A stretch of DNA of 64,000 nt from Epibacterium ulvae (GCF_018678075.1 NZ_JAHHIR010000028.1:62001-126000), one strand, 5' to 3'; numbered from the stretch's first letter, positions 29,312 through 37,452 are shown. A program made the numbers and translations. The notes: generated by a model not told the origin, from the sequence alone.

Positions 29312-29974
29312 ATGAACCTATTTCTGCATATGCCGAAATGTGCTGGCACCTCTCTGCGCGAGATGATCGCACAAACAGAACCTGGTCGATTGATAACTGA
29401 TTATAACAGTCACTTCAGGCTTCCGCCCGCGGAACGCGCGCAGCGATTGGGGGAACTGTTGCGTCACCCGCAGAACCTCAGCAGGCACGCGATTGTCTTC
29501 GGCCATTTTTTTCCCGTCAAATATCTCGGCGACAATTTGCTAAGCGCTGAGAATTCAAATTTGGTGACTATCTTACGAGGCCCGCTTCAAAGGGCCTATT
29601 CCCATTACAAATTCTGGAACGCACTTCAAAACGTGGACCATTTCATTTGGAAGAAAATGAAGACCGAAAATTGGAGCTTTGAAGAATTCGCGCTAAGCGA
29701 CGAAATGAAAAGCATTTACGCGCAGTACCTCGCCCATACACCACTAGGTGCGTTTTCATACATTGGTGTTTACGAGAACTTACAGAATTCGATCTGGAAT
29801 TGCCTGAACGCCCTTGGTCTGTCTCAAGTTGCAAACGAAGAGATCCCTAAGTCGAACGTCACTCCGGGCAAGGGCGAATTCAAAGCCGACCCAGGTTTCT
29901 TGAGGGAGTTTCGCGCTTTCCATCACGAAGACTATTTGATCTATGGCTATGCACTGGCAAAGTTCCACCAATAG
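29312..29974 (+). CDS. Sulfotransferase family protein
   Basis: A 220-residue PAPS-dependent sulfotransferase-like protein. The 5'-phosphosulfate loop is HMPKCAGTSL at residues 6-15. The 3'-phosphate motif is RGPLQRAYSHYKFW at about 89-102, with the conserved Arg and Ser. It resembles Golgi-type Sulfotransfer_2 proteins that act on carbohydrates, so a glycan substrate is possible. No signal peptide is seen. Base composition is clearly more AT-rich than pyc, and the gene sits next to a tRNA, both suggesting horizontal acquisition. Confidence 0.85.
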   Translation: MNLFLHMPKCAGTSLREMIAQTEPGRLITDYNSHFRLPPAERAQRLGELLRHPQNLSRHAIVFGHFFPVKYLGDNLLSAENSNLVTILRGPLQRAYSHYKFWNALQNVDHFIWKKMKTENWSFEEFALSDEMKSIYAQYLAHTPLGAFSYIGVYENLQNSIWNCLNALGLSQVANEEIPKSNVTPGKGEFKADPGFLREFRAFHHEDYLIYGYALAKFHQ

Positions 29975-30127
29975 CTTCCCTGCGCAAGGCTGCTCTTCGT
30001 ACCAAGCATGATTGATTAGAAAACGTGTGCAGTGCTCGCCCGACCGCTGGCAAAAGGTAGACAAAACAGCAATACAGCGCAGGGCTCACAATTTTCAGGT
30101 ATCGGCGCCTTTTCATGCATTTTACCC

Positions 30128-30156
30128 TTGCAGCCCTGCCCAGCTTTGCCTAGTAA
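30128..30156 (+). promoter_or_regulatory. Promoter of tRNA-Gly copy 1
   Basis: TTGCAG-N17-TAGTAA, with the -10 starting 26 bases before the tRNA. The same layout precedes copies 2 and 3. Confidence 0.7.
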
Positions 30157-30176
30157 CCGCGTCACCGAGACGGAGT

Positions 30177-30251
30177 GCGGGCGTAGCTCAGGGGTAGAGC
30201 ATAACCTTGCCAAGGTTAGGGTCGGGCGTTCGAATCGCCTCGCCCGCTCCA
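30177..30251 (+). tRNA. tRNA-Gly(GCC), copy 1
   Basis: 75 bases including encoded CCA. The acceptor stem is GCGGGCG/CGCCCGC with discriminator T. The anticodon stem TAACC/GGTTA closes loop TTGCCAA (anticodon GCC). The T arm GGGCG-TTCGAAT-CGCCT is canonical. It is identical to the copies at 32476 and 32731 and preceded by a shared leader CACCGARACGGAGT. Confidence 0.97.
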
Positions 30252-30263
30252 TTCGGACAAACA

Positions 30264-30293
30264 AGCCGCCCGATGGGCGGTTTTGTTGTTTTT
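30264..30293 (+). terminator. Terminator after tRNA-Gly copy 1
   Basis: CCGCCC-GAT-GGGCGG (30266-30280) followed by TTTTGTTGTTTTT, about 15 bases past the tRNA. Confidence 0.88.
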
Positions 30294-30386
30294 ACCCCCT
30301 CCCTCCCTTGATCAGAATCGCCGCAAGCGATAGGAACAGAGGGCGAACAATGATCACCCTGATCCAGAACACAAGAACGAGGCAGG

Positions 30387-31346
30387 ATGCTTACATCGGT
30401 GGAACTTTGCGCGGGTGCAGGCGGCCAGGCTTTGGGATTGGAACGGGCGGGGTTTGACCACACCGCACTGGTTGAGATTGACAAACATTGCTGTGCAACC
30501 CTGCGCCACAATCGCCCCCAGTGGAACGTTCTGGAAGAGGACGTCCGCGATTTCAAAGAGCGCACTGGCGACTACAAAGGCATCGACCTTCTAGCAGGCG
30601 GGCTGCCATGTCCGCCTTTTTCGGTTGCTGGCAAACAATTGGGCGAAAAGGATGAGCGCAACCTGTTTGACGATGCGATGGAAATTGTCGACGCCACCCG
30701 CCCCCGTGCGGTGATGATCGAGAATGTGCGCGGCTTTCTGGATGCGGTTTTCCTAGATTACCGAGAGAAGCTGAAAAAACAACTGTCCAAGCTCGGCTAT
30801 GAAACCGATTGGCGGCTGTTGAATGCGTCAGATTTTGGTGTGCCCCAGCTGCGGCCACGTGTGGTGATCATCGCCCTGCGCAAAGAGTTCTCCGGCCAAT
30901 TCGCCTGGCCCGACCCGCTGCCCCACAATCCATTGACCGTTGGCGAGACTTTGATCGACTTGATGAAGGAACGCGGTTGGCGCGGCGCTGATGCCTGGAA
31001 AGAACAGGCCAGCGAAATCGCGCCCACTATCGTCGGTGGCTCCAAAAAACATGGCGGCCCAGATCTGGGCCCAACCCGCGCCCGTCGCGCCTGGGCTGCT
31101 TTGGGCGTCGAAGGGCGCACGATCGCCAACGAAGCGCCAGATCCCTTTCACAACGATATGCCTCGCTTGACCTGCCGCATGGTGGCGCGCATTCAGGGCT
31201 TTCCGGATGACTGGCACTTCTCCGGGGCAAAAACCAATGCCTATCGCCAGGTCGGCAATGCCTTCCCGCCCCCCGTCGCAGCAGCGGTGGCCAAACAATT
31301 GAGCGCGGCAATTGCCCGCCCCAACTTGCGCAGCGTCTCTGCCTAG
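30387..31346 (+). CDS. DNA (cytosine-5) methyltransferase of a type II R-M system
   Basis: C5-cytosine methyltransferase of 319 residues. Motif I is CAGAGGQALGLERAGF, motif IV is GGLPCPPFS with catalytic Cys, motif VI is ENVRGF, motif VIII is QLRPRVVIIA, and motifs IX-X are RLTCRMVARIQGFPDDW and QVGNAFPPPVAAAV. The target-recognition segment between VIII and IX is short. It precedes a NaeI-like endonuclease in the same direction. NaeI partners are C5-methyltransferases, so this is read as its cognate enzyme; recognition of GCCGGC is inferred only. Confidence 0.92.
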   Translation: MLTSVELCAGAGGQALGLERAGFDHTALVEIDKHCCATLRHNRPQWNVLEEDVRDFKERTGDYKGIDLLAGGLPCPPFSVAGKQLGEKDERNLFDDAMEIVDATRPRAVMIENVRGFLDAVFLDYREKLKKQLSKLGYETDWRLLNASDFGVPQLRPRVVIIALRKEFSGQFAWPDPLPHNPLTVGETLIDLMKERGWRGADAWKEQASEIAPTIVGGSKKHGGPDLGPTRARRAWAALGVEGRTIANEAPDPFHNDMPRLTCRMVARIQGFPDDWHFSGAKTNAYRQVGNAFPPPVAAAVAKQLSAAIARPNLRSVSA

Positions 31347-31370
31347 GCTCTGCTGGGCACGGTTGCGCTT

Positions 31371-31430
31371 TAAGTATTTGGAAAAAGATGAAAAGCCCGA
31401 CCGCCGCTTTCATCTTTTCGAAAATACTTA
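31371..31430. repeat. Long imperfect inverted repeat between methylase and endonuclease
   Basis: The left arm (31371-31393) and right arm (31408-31430) are 23 bases each, complementary at 20 of 23 positions, around a GC-rich loop. The arm sequence (AAGTATTT...AAAGATGAAA) resembles a short element that I recall as common between genes in Rhodobacteraceae. It may attenuate transcription from the methylase into the endonuclease. Confidence 0.7.
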
Positions 31431-31464
31431 CAATGACCCCTGAGCCACAGGTGAGGCCTTTCTG

Positions 31465-32373
31465 ATGAAGCGCAGTCTTCCGCCAAGTGATCTGACCCGG
31501 TCGCACCCCGACTTTGACCGCCTGACGGCGCTGTCGAAGGAAATCACCGCCCGCGCCGGAGGACCGTTTGAGCTGGAGCGGACGTTTCCCCAAATGCTGC
31601 GCGACTGTATCGACGCGGTGATCATGACCACAAAGACCGGGCGGCGCAGCTATGAAGAGCTGGAGAAGACCGAAAAGACCTATATCGGCACCCGGGTTGA
31701 AATTGAACTGCGCGCCTTGCTGCGATTGCGCAAGGGGCGGCTGGATACGGAAATCCTCGGCCAGGACGTCGATATCAAAAACACCATGGGCAGCAATTGG
31801 ATGATCCCGACCGAAGCGGTGGATCAACCCTGCATTCTGGTCGCCGCCGATGAGGCACGGGCTTTGTGTTATCTAGGCCTCATCGTGGCGCGCCCCGCCT
31901 ATCTGACTGTGGGAAAGAACAAGGATGCCAAGCGCAGCATCTCGGCCGGAGGCTTCCGCCACATCTTGTGGCTGTTGAAGGAGCAGCCCTACCCAGCGAA
32001 TTTCTGGCGCAACGTCGCGCCAGAGGCGGTTGATAACATCTTTGCCGGTCACTCCGGCAATGCGCGGATGGCGGAGCTGTTTCGTCAACTGCAAGGTCGA
32101 TCCATACCCCGCGATGTGATTGAGGCCGTGGCCAGGCAAAAGGACTTCACCCGCCGCATTCGCAAGGATAACGGTCGCGGCACGCGGGACATCCTGGAAC
32201 GCGAAGGTCTGGTCCTGATGGAGGGGCGCGCGGACGAGCAGTTGATTAGGGCCTTTAACCTGCCTGACTGCGGGCCAAGCAGCTTTATCTCGTTCAGGCC
32301 TTCCACCGTGGCAGATCTGACCTTGGCGCGGCAGGCGGGATTTGACGCGCTGCCGAACCTTACGCAGAGCTGA
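31465..32373 (+). CDS. NaeI-like type II restriction endonuclease
   Basis: A 302-residue protein resembling NaeI (317 residues), the type IIE enzyme that cleaves GCCGGC and has a topoisomerase-like second domain. The active-site spacing Asp-x8-Asp-x-Lys is preserved in RLDTEILGQDVDIKNT, with an upstream Glu in RVEIELRALL. A helical C-terminal region follows (SGNARMAELFRQLQGRSI, DILEREGLVLMEG). It lies 118 bases after the methylase. The identification rests on motif spacing and context. Confidence 0.75.
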   Translation: MKRSLPPSDLTRSHPDFDRLTALSKEITARAGGPFELERTFPQMLRDCIDAVIMTTKTGRRSYEELEKTEKTYIGTRVEIELRALLRLRKGRLDTEILGQDVDIKNTMGSNWMIPTEAVDQPCILVAADEARALCYLGLIVARPAYLTVGKNKDAKRSISAGGFRHILWLLKEQPYPANFWRNVAPEAVDNIFAGHSGNARMAELFRQLQGRSIPRDVIEAVARQKDFTRRIRKDNGRGTRDILEREGLVLMEGRADEQLIRAFNLPDCGPSSFISFRPSTVADLTLARQAGFDALPNLTQS

Positions 32374-32427
32374 CTTTGTCTTCACCGACAAAGCGCTATT
32401 TTTTCTCACCGAAACAACATTTTCCTC

Positions 32428-32456
32428 TTGCGCTCCTGCGCGTGCTTTCGTAAATC
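32428..32456 (+). promoter_or_regulatory. Promoter of tRNA-Gly copy 2
   Basis: TTGCGC-N17-TAAATC, with the -10 starting 25 bases before the tRNA. Confidence 0.6.
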
Positions 32457-32475
32457 CCGCTCACCGAAACGGAGT

Positions 32476-32550
32476 GCGGGCGTAGCTCAGGGGTAGAGCA
32501 TAACCTTGCCAAGGTTAGGGTCGGGCGTTCGAATCGCCTCGCCCGCTCCA
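32476..32550 (+). tRNA. tRNA-Gly(GCC), copy 2
   Basis: Identical over all 75 bases to copies 1 and 3, with encoded CCA and the same CACCGAAACGGAGT leader. No terminator hairpin follows, unlike copies 1 and 3, so its transcript may run into copy 3 (180 bases on). Confidence 0.97.
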
Positions 32551-32681
32551 TTCGGAAATTTCAAAAGAATCAACAGGTTGCCAGGCAGATTAAATTCGGC
32601 TTGGCTTGGCGTTCTTATCTGTCGCTTAACATTGTGTGCGACAAAAGTTCTGAATTCATTCACCACAATGCACATTTGATG

Positions 32682-32710
32682 TTGCAGCCTGCGCGCCCAT
32701 CGCTTATTCA
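32682..32710 (+). promoter_or_regulatory. Promoter of tRNA-Gly copy 3
   Basis: TTGCAG-N17-TATTCA, with the -10 starting 26 bases before the tRNA. Confidence 0.65.
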
Positions 32711-32730
32711 ATCTCTCACCGAAACGGAGT

Positions 32731-32805
32731 GCGGGCGTAGCTCAGGGGTAGAGCATAACCTTGCCAAGGTTAGGGTCGGGCGTTCGAATCGCCTCGCCCG
32801 CTCCA
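32731..32805 (+). tRNA. tRNA-Gly(GCC), copy 3
   Basis: Third identical copy with encoded CCA, anticodon GCC and the shared upstream leader. Confidence 0.97.
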
Positions 32806-32818
32806 TTTGGTTCAAAAC

Positions 32819-32842
32819 AACCGCCCAATGGGCGGTTCTTTT
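32819..32842 (+). terminator. Terminator after tRNA-Gly copy 3
   Basis: AACCGCCC-AAT-GGGCGGTT followed by CTTTT. It matches the hairpin after copy 1 in core sequence, supporting duplication of a whole tRNA unit. Confidence 0.85.
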
Positions 32843-32983
32843 GTGATTGGCCGATCCATTTCTCCACGCCTCGATAATTTGATCAAATTTCCTTTGACCC
32901 TCCAGGCATTCACGTGAACAGTAGATCAAGCCATCCGCTATTGCATGGATGGACTATGACATTTTTTTTTGCAGGAGGTCCTT

Positions 32984-34336
32984 ATGGCACCCGTCGTGTA
33001 CCCTACAACCAATCTTGCGGCGACCGAACAGTTGAACCTGGTTCGCGGCGAAGGCATCTATGTGTTTGACGAAAAGGGCAATAAATTCATCGAAGGTATG
33101 GCCGGCCTGTGGTGCACCTCGCTTGGATATAGCAACAGCGAATTGGCTGACGCGATTGCTGCCCAATTGAACACCCTGCCGTTCTCTCATTCCTTTGGCG
33201 GCAAAACACACCCTGCCCTGATGGAACTGGCGCAAAAACTGAGCGATATGGTGCCTGTTGAGGACGCCTATATCTTCTTTGGCAATTCAGGCTCTGACGC
33301 CAACGACTCCCACTACAAGATGCTGCGTTATTACTTCAACGCTATTGGCAAGCCGGAAAAGCGCAAGATCATCACCCGTGAGCGTGGCTATCATGGGGTA
33401 ACGGTTGCCGCCGGTGCGTTGACGTCTTTGCCGGTTAACCTCGCCCATTTCGACGCCCCGGTGGAAGACCTGAACATCCTACGCACCGACGCGCCGCATT
33501 ATTACACGGGCCGCCAAGGCAATGAGACCGAGGCGCAATTTGTCGACCGGATCCTCAAGAACCTTGAGGACATGATCCTGGCCGAAGATCCGAACACTAT
33601 CGCTGCCATGATTGTCGAGCCGATCACCGGCGCGTCTGGCGTCATTGTTCCGCCCGAAGGGTATTACGAAAAGCTGCAAGAGATGCTGCGCAAGCATGAC
33701 ATCCTGATCTGGGCAGATGAGGTGATCTGCGGGTTTGGCCGTACGGGCAATGATTTTGGCTGCACCACGATGGGTATCAAACCCGACCTTATGAGTTTTG
33801 CGAAACAGCTCAGCTCGGCCTATTTCCCGATCTCTGCCTCCGTCATCCCGGGTTGGATGTACGAAGCGATGATTGAGCCGTCAAATCAGGCGGGCGTGTT
33901 TGGCCATGGATTTACCTATTCCGGCCACCCAGCCGCCTGTGCGGCCGCACTAAAGACGCTGGAAATTTATGAGCGCGACAAGATCTTTGAACATGCGGCG
34001 GATGTCGGCGACTATTTTCAGGCGCAGCTGCGGGAATCGTTCACCGATCACCCGCTGGTCGGCGAGGTGCGCGGCAAAGGATTGATCGCAGCGCTTGAAC
34101 TGGTATCGAACAAGACAACCGGAGCCAGTTTTGAAAAGGCCGCCGGAGGTGCTGCAGCGCAAAAAGCATGTGAAAAAAACGGCTTGATTTTACGGGCCGT
34201 CGGCGGCAACGCTTTGGCATTCTGCCCACCGCTGATCATCACAGTGGATGAAGTGAACGACCTCATTTCGCGCGTAAAAACATCTCTAGATCAGGCATTT
34301 ACGGATTTGAATGATCAAGGATTGATCGCCAACTAG
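32984..34336 (+). CDS. Class III pyridoxal-phosphate aminotransferase
   Basis: Fold type I omega-aminotransferase of 450 residues. MAGLWCTSLGYSN and FFGNSGSDANDSHYKMLRYY are typical of the putrescine/beta-alanine/taurine-pyruvate group. IWADEVICGFGRTG holds the PLP-binding Asp, and SFAKQLSSAY the Schiff-base Lys. GFTYSGHPAACAAA is the substrate-phosphate loop. The ATG at 32984 has AGGAGG at 32973-32978; an in-frame TTG at 32969 lies within the ribosome-binding site and is rejected. The amine substrate cannot be told from sequence. Confidence 0.93.
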   Translation: MAPVVYPTTNLAATEQLNLVRGEGIYVFDEKGNKFIEGMAGLWCTSLGYSNSELADAIAAQLNTLPFSHSFGGKTHPALMELAQKLSDMVPVEDAYIFFGNSGSDANDSHYKMLRYYFNAIGKPEKRKIITRERGYHGVTVAAGALTSLPVNLAHFDAPVEDLNILRTDAPHYYTGRQGNETEAQFVDRILKNLEDMILAEDPNTIAAMIVEPITGASGVIVPPEGYYEKLQEMLRKHDILIWADEVICGFGRTGNDFGCTTMGIKPDLMSFAKQLSSAYFPISASVIPGWMYEAMIEPSNQAGVFGHGFTYSGHPAACAAALKTLEIYERDKIFEHAADVGDYFQAQLRESFTDHPLVGEVRGKGLIAALELVSNKTTGASFEKAAGGAAAQKACEKNGLILRAVGGNALAFCPPLIITVDEVNDLISRVKTSLDQAFTDLNDQGLIAN

Positions 34337-34343
34337 CGACTAA

Positions 34344-34373
34344 GCCTTGTGCATCCTATGCGGTGCACAAGGC
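34344..34373 (+). terminator. Terminator-like inverted repeat after aminotransferase
   Basis: GCCTTGTGCA (34344-34353) and TGCACAAGGC (34364-34373) form a perfect 10-bp stem eight bases after the stop. No T tract. Confidence 0.55.
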
Positions 34374-34446
34374 AGTTAACCTTTAGCGTTTCAGATCAAA
34401 TCCATCGACGCACGGCTGAAAAATCACAAATCCGATACTCTTTTTT

Positions 34447-34476
34447 TTGTGATTTCCCGTGTTTCTAGGTTATAGT
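34447..34476 (+). promoter_or_regulatory. Candidate promoter upstream of hisB
   Basis: TTGTGA-N18-TATAGT. The -35 lies inside the right arm of a 10-bp inverted repeat (AAATCACAAA 34421-34430, TTTGTGATTT 34446-34455), which could be an operator. Confidence 0.45.
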
Positions 34477-34482
34477 GAGATA

Positions 34483-34545
34483 GTAACGAGTTTTGTGGTG
34501 CAATACTGGCCGGACGTGCATCTGTTCCCCGCACGTCCGGTTTGC
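34483..34545 (+). ncRNA. Candidate small RNA or his leader with strong hairpin
   Basis: Downstream of the TTGTGA/TATAGT promoter a perfect 10-bp stem CCGGACGTGC (34510-34519) / GCACGTCCGG (34531-34540) closes an 11-base loop ending in CCCC and is followed by TTTGCGCTT. A transcript of about 60 bases could end here, or the hairpin could be an attenuator in a long hisB leader. No family match is known to me. Confidence 0.35.
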
Positions 34546-34822
34546 GCTTAGTAGGTTGCTATCTTTTCGGCATATGCCGTGTGGCGGTCATTTTACAGGT
34601 AAACTTGTGGTTTCCAGTATCATGTCACACGGCAATACGCTCCGCGCTTGCTACCATAGGCGCAGGATCAGCTTACATGAATTTATCGCAAATGGGTTAT
34701 GCAATTTTACATACCCACCGTGCGCAAACCTGTGATCTCTTTTTCCACACAAATGTTGACAAGGCTTGAGCCATGTCCACCTCAGCGCCTATAAGCACGG
34801 CGCAGGATTGGAAGGATCAACC

Positions 34823-35410
34823 ATGCGCACAGCACAGATCACCCGCAAAACGGCGGAAACCGAAATCATCGTGGACATCAACCTGGATGGCTCCGGTGAA
34901 TACGACAATCAGACCGGCGTTGGTTTCTTTGACCACATGCTGGACCAGCTTGCGCGCCATTCGTTGATCGATATGACCATCCGCGCCAAGGGCGACTACC
35001 ACATCGATGATCACCACACTGTTGAAGATACCGGCATCGCGCTGGGGCAGGCTTTGACTGCGGCGCTCGGCGACAAGAAGGGCATCCGCCGCTATGGGGA
35101 ATGCCACTTGCCCATGGATGACGCCCAGGTGCGCTGCGCGCTGGATCTGTCGGCGCGTGCCTTCCTGGTCTGGAACATCGCGCTGCCTACGCAGAAAATC
35201 GGCACTTTCGACAGCGAGCTGGTGCGTGAATTTTTCCAAGGGTTCTCGACCCATGGCGGCATCACACTGCACTTGGATCAGCTGCACGGGTTCAACAGCC
35301 ACCACATCGTCGAAGCAGCGTTCAAGGCCGTGGCCCGGGCGCTGCGCACCGCGGTTGAGACGGATCCGCGCAAGGCAGATGCCATCCCCTCAACCAAAGG
35401 GGCGCTTTGA
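34823..35410 (+). CDS. hisB: Imidazoleglycerol-phosphate dehydratase
   Basis: Sixth step of histidine synthesis. Monofunctional (195 residues), without the phosphatase domain found in enterobacteria. Metal-binding motifs are [31 protein letters not shown] and [16 protein letters not shown]. Start ATG 34823 has GGAAGGA upstream; the longer frame from 34766 is not family-like. The TGA overlaps the hisH ATG by one base. Confidence 0.97.
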   Translation: MRTAQITRKTAETEIIVDINLDGSGEYDNQTGVGFFDHMLDQLARHSLIDMTIRAKGDYHIDDHHTVEDTGIALGQALTAALGDKKGIRRYGECHLPMDDAQVRCALDLSARAFLVWNIALPTQKIGTFDSELVREFFQGFSTHGGITLHLDQLHGFNSHHIVEAAFKAVARALRTAVETDPRKADAIPSTKGAL

Positions 35411-36048
35411 TGCTGACGGCCATCATCGACTACGAAAGCGGCAATCTGCACTCCGCCGAAAAAGCCTTTCAGCGCATGGCGCAAGAGATCGGCGTAGGTG
35501 AGGTTGTTGTCACATCGGATGCGGATGTGATTGCGCGGGCGGACCGGCTGGTGCTGCCCGGCGATGGTGCCTTTCCTGCCTGTGCGGCAGAGCTGCGCGG
35601 CCACAAAGGGATCTATGACGCGATGGTGGACGCGGTTGAGGTAAAGGGGCGTCCCTTCCTTGGCATCTGTGTCGGCATGCAGCTTTTGGCCACCACGGGC
35701 CACGAATATGAAGAGACCAACGGCATTGATTGGGTCGACGGCGATGTCGTCAAGATCGAGCCAAACGATGCGACGTTCAAAGTGCCCCATATGGGGTGGA
35801 ATGATCTGGTGATCGACCACGCCCACCCGGTGTTTGATGGCATCAACTCAGGCGATCATGTCTATTTCGTGCATTCCTACCATTTCCGCGTGGCCAAGGC
35901 TGCGGAACGGTTGGCGCATGTGGACTATGCAAGCGATGTGACGGCCGTGATCGGGCGCGACAACATCCTCGGCATGCAGTTTCACCCGGAAAAGAGCCAG
36001 GACGTCGGCCTGCGCATGATCGCAAACTTCCTGACCTGGGCACCTTGA
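35410..36048 (+). CDS. hisH: Imidazole glycerol phosphate synthase, glutaminase subunit
   Basis: Class I glutamine amidotransferase subunit that supplies ammonia to HisF. IIDYESGN is at the N-terminus, the nucleophile Cys is in GICVGMQLL, and the His-Glu dyad is in MQFHPEKSQ. It has 212 residues, coupled to hisB by overlapping stop/start (TGATG). Its partner hisF is 3.2 kb downstream, unusually separated by non-his genes. Confidence 0.97.
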   Translation: MLTAIIDYESGNLHSAEKAFQRMAQEIGVGEVVVTSDADVIARADRLVLPGDGAFPACAAELRGHKGIYDAMVDAVEVKGRPFLGICVGMQLLATTGHEYEETNGIDWVDGDVVKIEPNDATFKVPHMGWNDLVIDHAHPVFDGINSGDHVYFVHSYHFRVAKAAERLAHVDYASDVTAVIGRDNILGMQFHPEKSQDVGLRMIANFLTWAP

Positions 36049-36055
36049 TCAGCAT

Positions 36056-36790
36056 TCAAACCGTCTCTCCCTTGCGGACTGCCATGGGGGAGACGCCGTA
36101 TGCGCGCCGAAACGCCCGCGAGAACGCCTCACCCGAGGCATAGGCATAGCGCCGTGCCACCGCATCCACCCGCGAACCGCGTTGCAAATCCTGCTGGGCC
36201 AAGGTCAGACGCCAACGGCGCAAATAGCTCATCGGGGTCTCCCCCACAGTGGATGCAAAAACCTCAGAGAAACGCGATAGGGACAGCCCGGCCTCATCTG
36301 CGAGGCTTGCGTTGGTCCAATTGCACCCCGGCTTGTCATGGATCGCCACCACCGCACGGCTGATACGCGGATCGGCAAGCCCGGCCAAAAGCCCGGCCTC
36401 TGTCGCGCCCTGTTGCAATTGATCGCGCAGCAGACGGACAATCAGAACTTCGGCCAGCCGGTTGACCACCGATTGCGCGCCACAACGCCCGCCATCCATC
36501 TCGCTGCGCATCATCTGCACAACGCCCAAAGCCTCGGGATTGCTGGACAAATCGTAGCGCACCACATCCGGCAGCGCGACCACGAACGGGTTCACATCAC
36601 CGGCCCAATCGACCTCTCCGGCCCAGAGCACAGTCTGCGCGGGCACCTCTGATACTGCTCCCGACGTATAGTAGACCAGTTGCAGCGGCACCCCGTCGTC
36701 GCCACCAAAAACCAAAAGGTTCGCACGCCCCTTATCGGCCCGTCGCACCGAAAGGTGGAATTTGGTCATCAAAGTGGTCAAACGATCCAT
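36056..36790 (-). CDS. AraC family regulator with cupin-type sensor domain
   Basis: A 244-residue transcription factor. The N-terminal region (about 1-125) is a cupin_6/AraC_binding_3-like sensor. The C-terminal pair of helix-turn-helices includes ASLADEAGLSLSRFSEVFASTVG and the AraC signature RRYAYASGEAFSRAFRRAYGVSP. The sensor domain is shorter than in typical relatives (about 300 residues). It is divergent from the peroxiredoxin-like gene with 89 bases between starts, so it probably controls that gene and itself. Confidence 0.9.
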   Translation of the reverse strand: MDRLTTLMTKFHLSVRRADKGRANLLVFGGDDGVPLQLVYYTSGAVSEVPAQTVLWAGEVDWAGDVNPFVVALPDVVRYDLSSNPEALGVVQMMRSEMDGGRCGAQSVVNRLAEVLIVRLLRDQLQQGATEAGLLAGLADPRISRAVVAIHDKPGCNWTNASLADEAGLSLSRFSEVFASTVGETPMSYLRRWRLTLAQQDLQRGSRVDAVARRYAYASGEAFSRAFRRAYGVSPMAVRKGETV

Positions 36791-36879
36791 TTCGGGTCTT
36801 TCGGTTAGGTTTTTCGTGTTTTCCTAACATTAACATGTGGCAAACCCGGGCTCAATACATTTGGCATAGGAGGCCCACC

Positions 36880-37416
36880 ATGTTGATCCCTCGTCTGAAA
36901 GTCCCCGCCCTGTCGGTTCCAACCGTCAGCCATGGCACATTTGACCTAACGACTGAAACCGCAGAACGCGGCACCGTGATCTGCTTCTTTCGCGGCGTGC
37001 ACTGCCCAATCTGCGCGACCTATTTGAAAGAGTTCGAAGCACAGGTTGATGCCTTTGCTGAACGTGGTGTGGCCACAATCGCCATCAGCTCGGACGGCGA
37101 AGAGCGCACCCGCCAGATGATCGAATCCGTGGGCGCCGAAAAGCTGCGCTTTGGCTATGACTTGTCGCTGAGCGTTGCTAAGGAATGGGGTCTTTATATC
37201 TCCACCAGCCGCGGCAAGACCTCGATCGGTATCGAGGAGCCTGCGCTGTTCTCTGAGCCCGGCCTGTTCATGGTAACCCCGCAGCAGACGCTCTATTACG
37301 GTGCGGTTCAGACCATGCCGTTTGTACGTCCTCACTTCAAAGAGCTGGTTGGCGCGCTGGATTTCGCGATCCCGAACAACTACCCGGCCCGTGGCGAATA
37401 CACCGGCGACGTATAA
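36880..37416 (+). CDS. Peroxiredoxin-like (AhpC/TSA) protein
   Basis: Thioredoxin-fold protein of 178 residues. The active-site region FRGVHCPICATYLKEFE contains a CPIC pair; the first Cys is at the peroxidatic position, and the second may resolve it or give thioredoxin-like disulfide chemistry. It likely reduces peroxides. The ATG at 36880 is preceded by AGGAGG (36868-36873); an upstream frame from 36835 is rejected. It is divergently paired with the AraC regulator. Confidence 0.88.
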   Translation: MLIPRLKVPALSVPTVSHGTFDLTTETAERGTVICFFRGVHCPICATYLKEFEAQVDAFAERGVATIAISSDGEERTRQMIESVGAEKLRFGYDLSLSVAKEWGLYISTSRGKTSIGIEEPALFSEPGLFMVTPQQTLYYGAVQTMPFVRPHFKELVGALDFAIPNNYPARGEYTGDV

Positions 37417-37427
37417 AACATCTGCGA

Positions 37428-37452
37428 CCTGGATCCCAACACGGGGTCCAGG
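37428..37452 (+). terminator. Hairpin after the peroxiredoxin-like gene
   Basis: CCTGGATCCC-AACAC-GGGGTCCAGG, a 10-bp stem with one G-U pair, 11 bases past the stop; GGGTTTT follows eight bases later. Confidence 0.55.

Larger units (their letters stand above)
34374..34822. other. Gap between aminotransferase and hisB
   Basis: Besides the candidate promoter and hairpin, it contains a further 8-base inverted repeat GCCGTGTG (34576-34583) / CACACGGC (34626-34633) and TTGACA at 34754-34759 without a convincing -10. Short open frames at 34493 and 34542 show no coding character. Confidence 0.4.

Noticed and set aside
30177-32805. tRNA-Gly copies as attachment sites of an integrative element
   Set aside because: No integrase or excisionase gene is present in or near the region; the full-length identical tRNAs look like duplications rather than partial att sites.
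32969-32983. TTG start for the class III aminotransferase
   Set aside because: It is inside the AGGAGG ribosome-binding site of the ATG at 32984.
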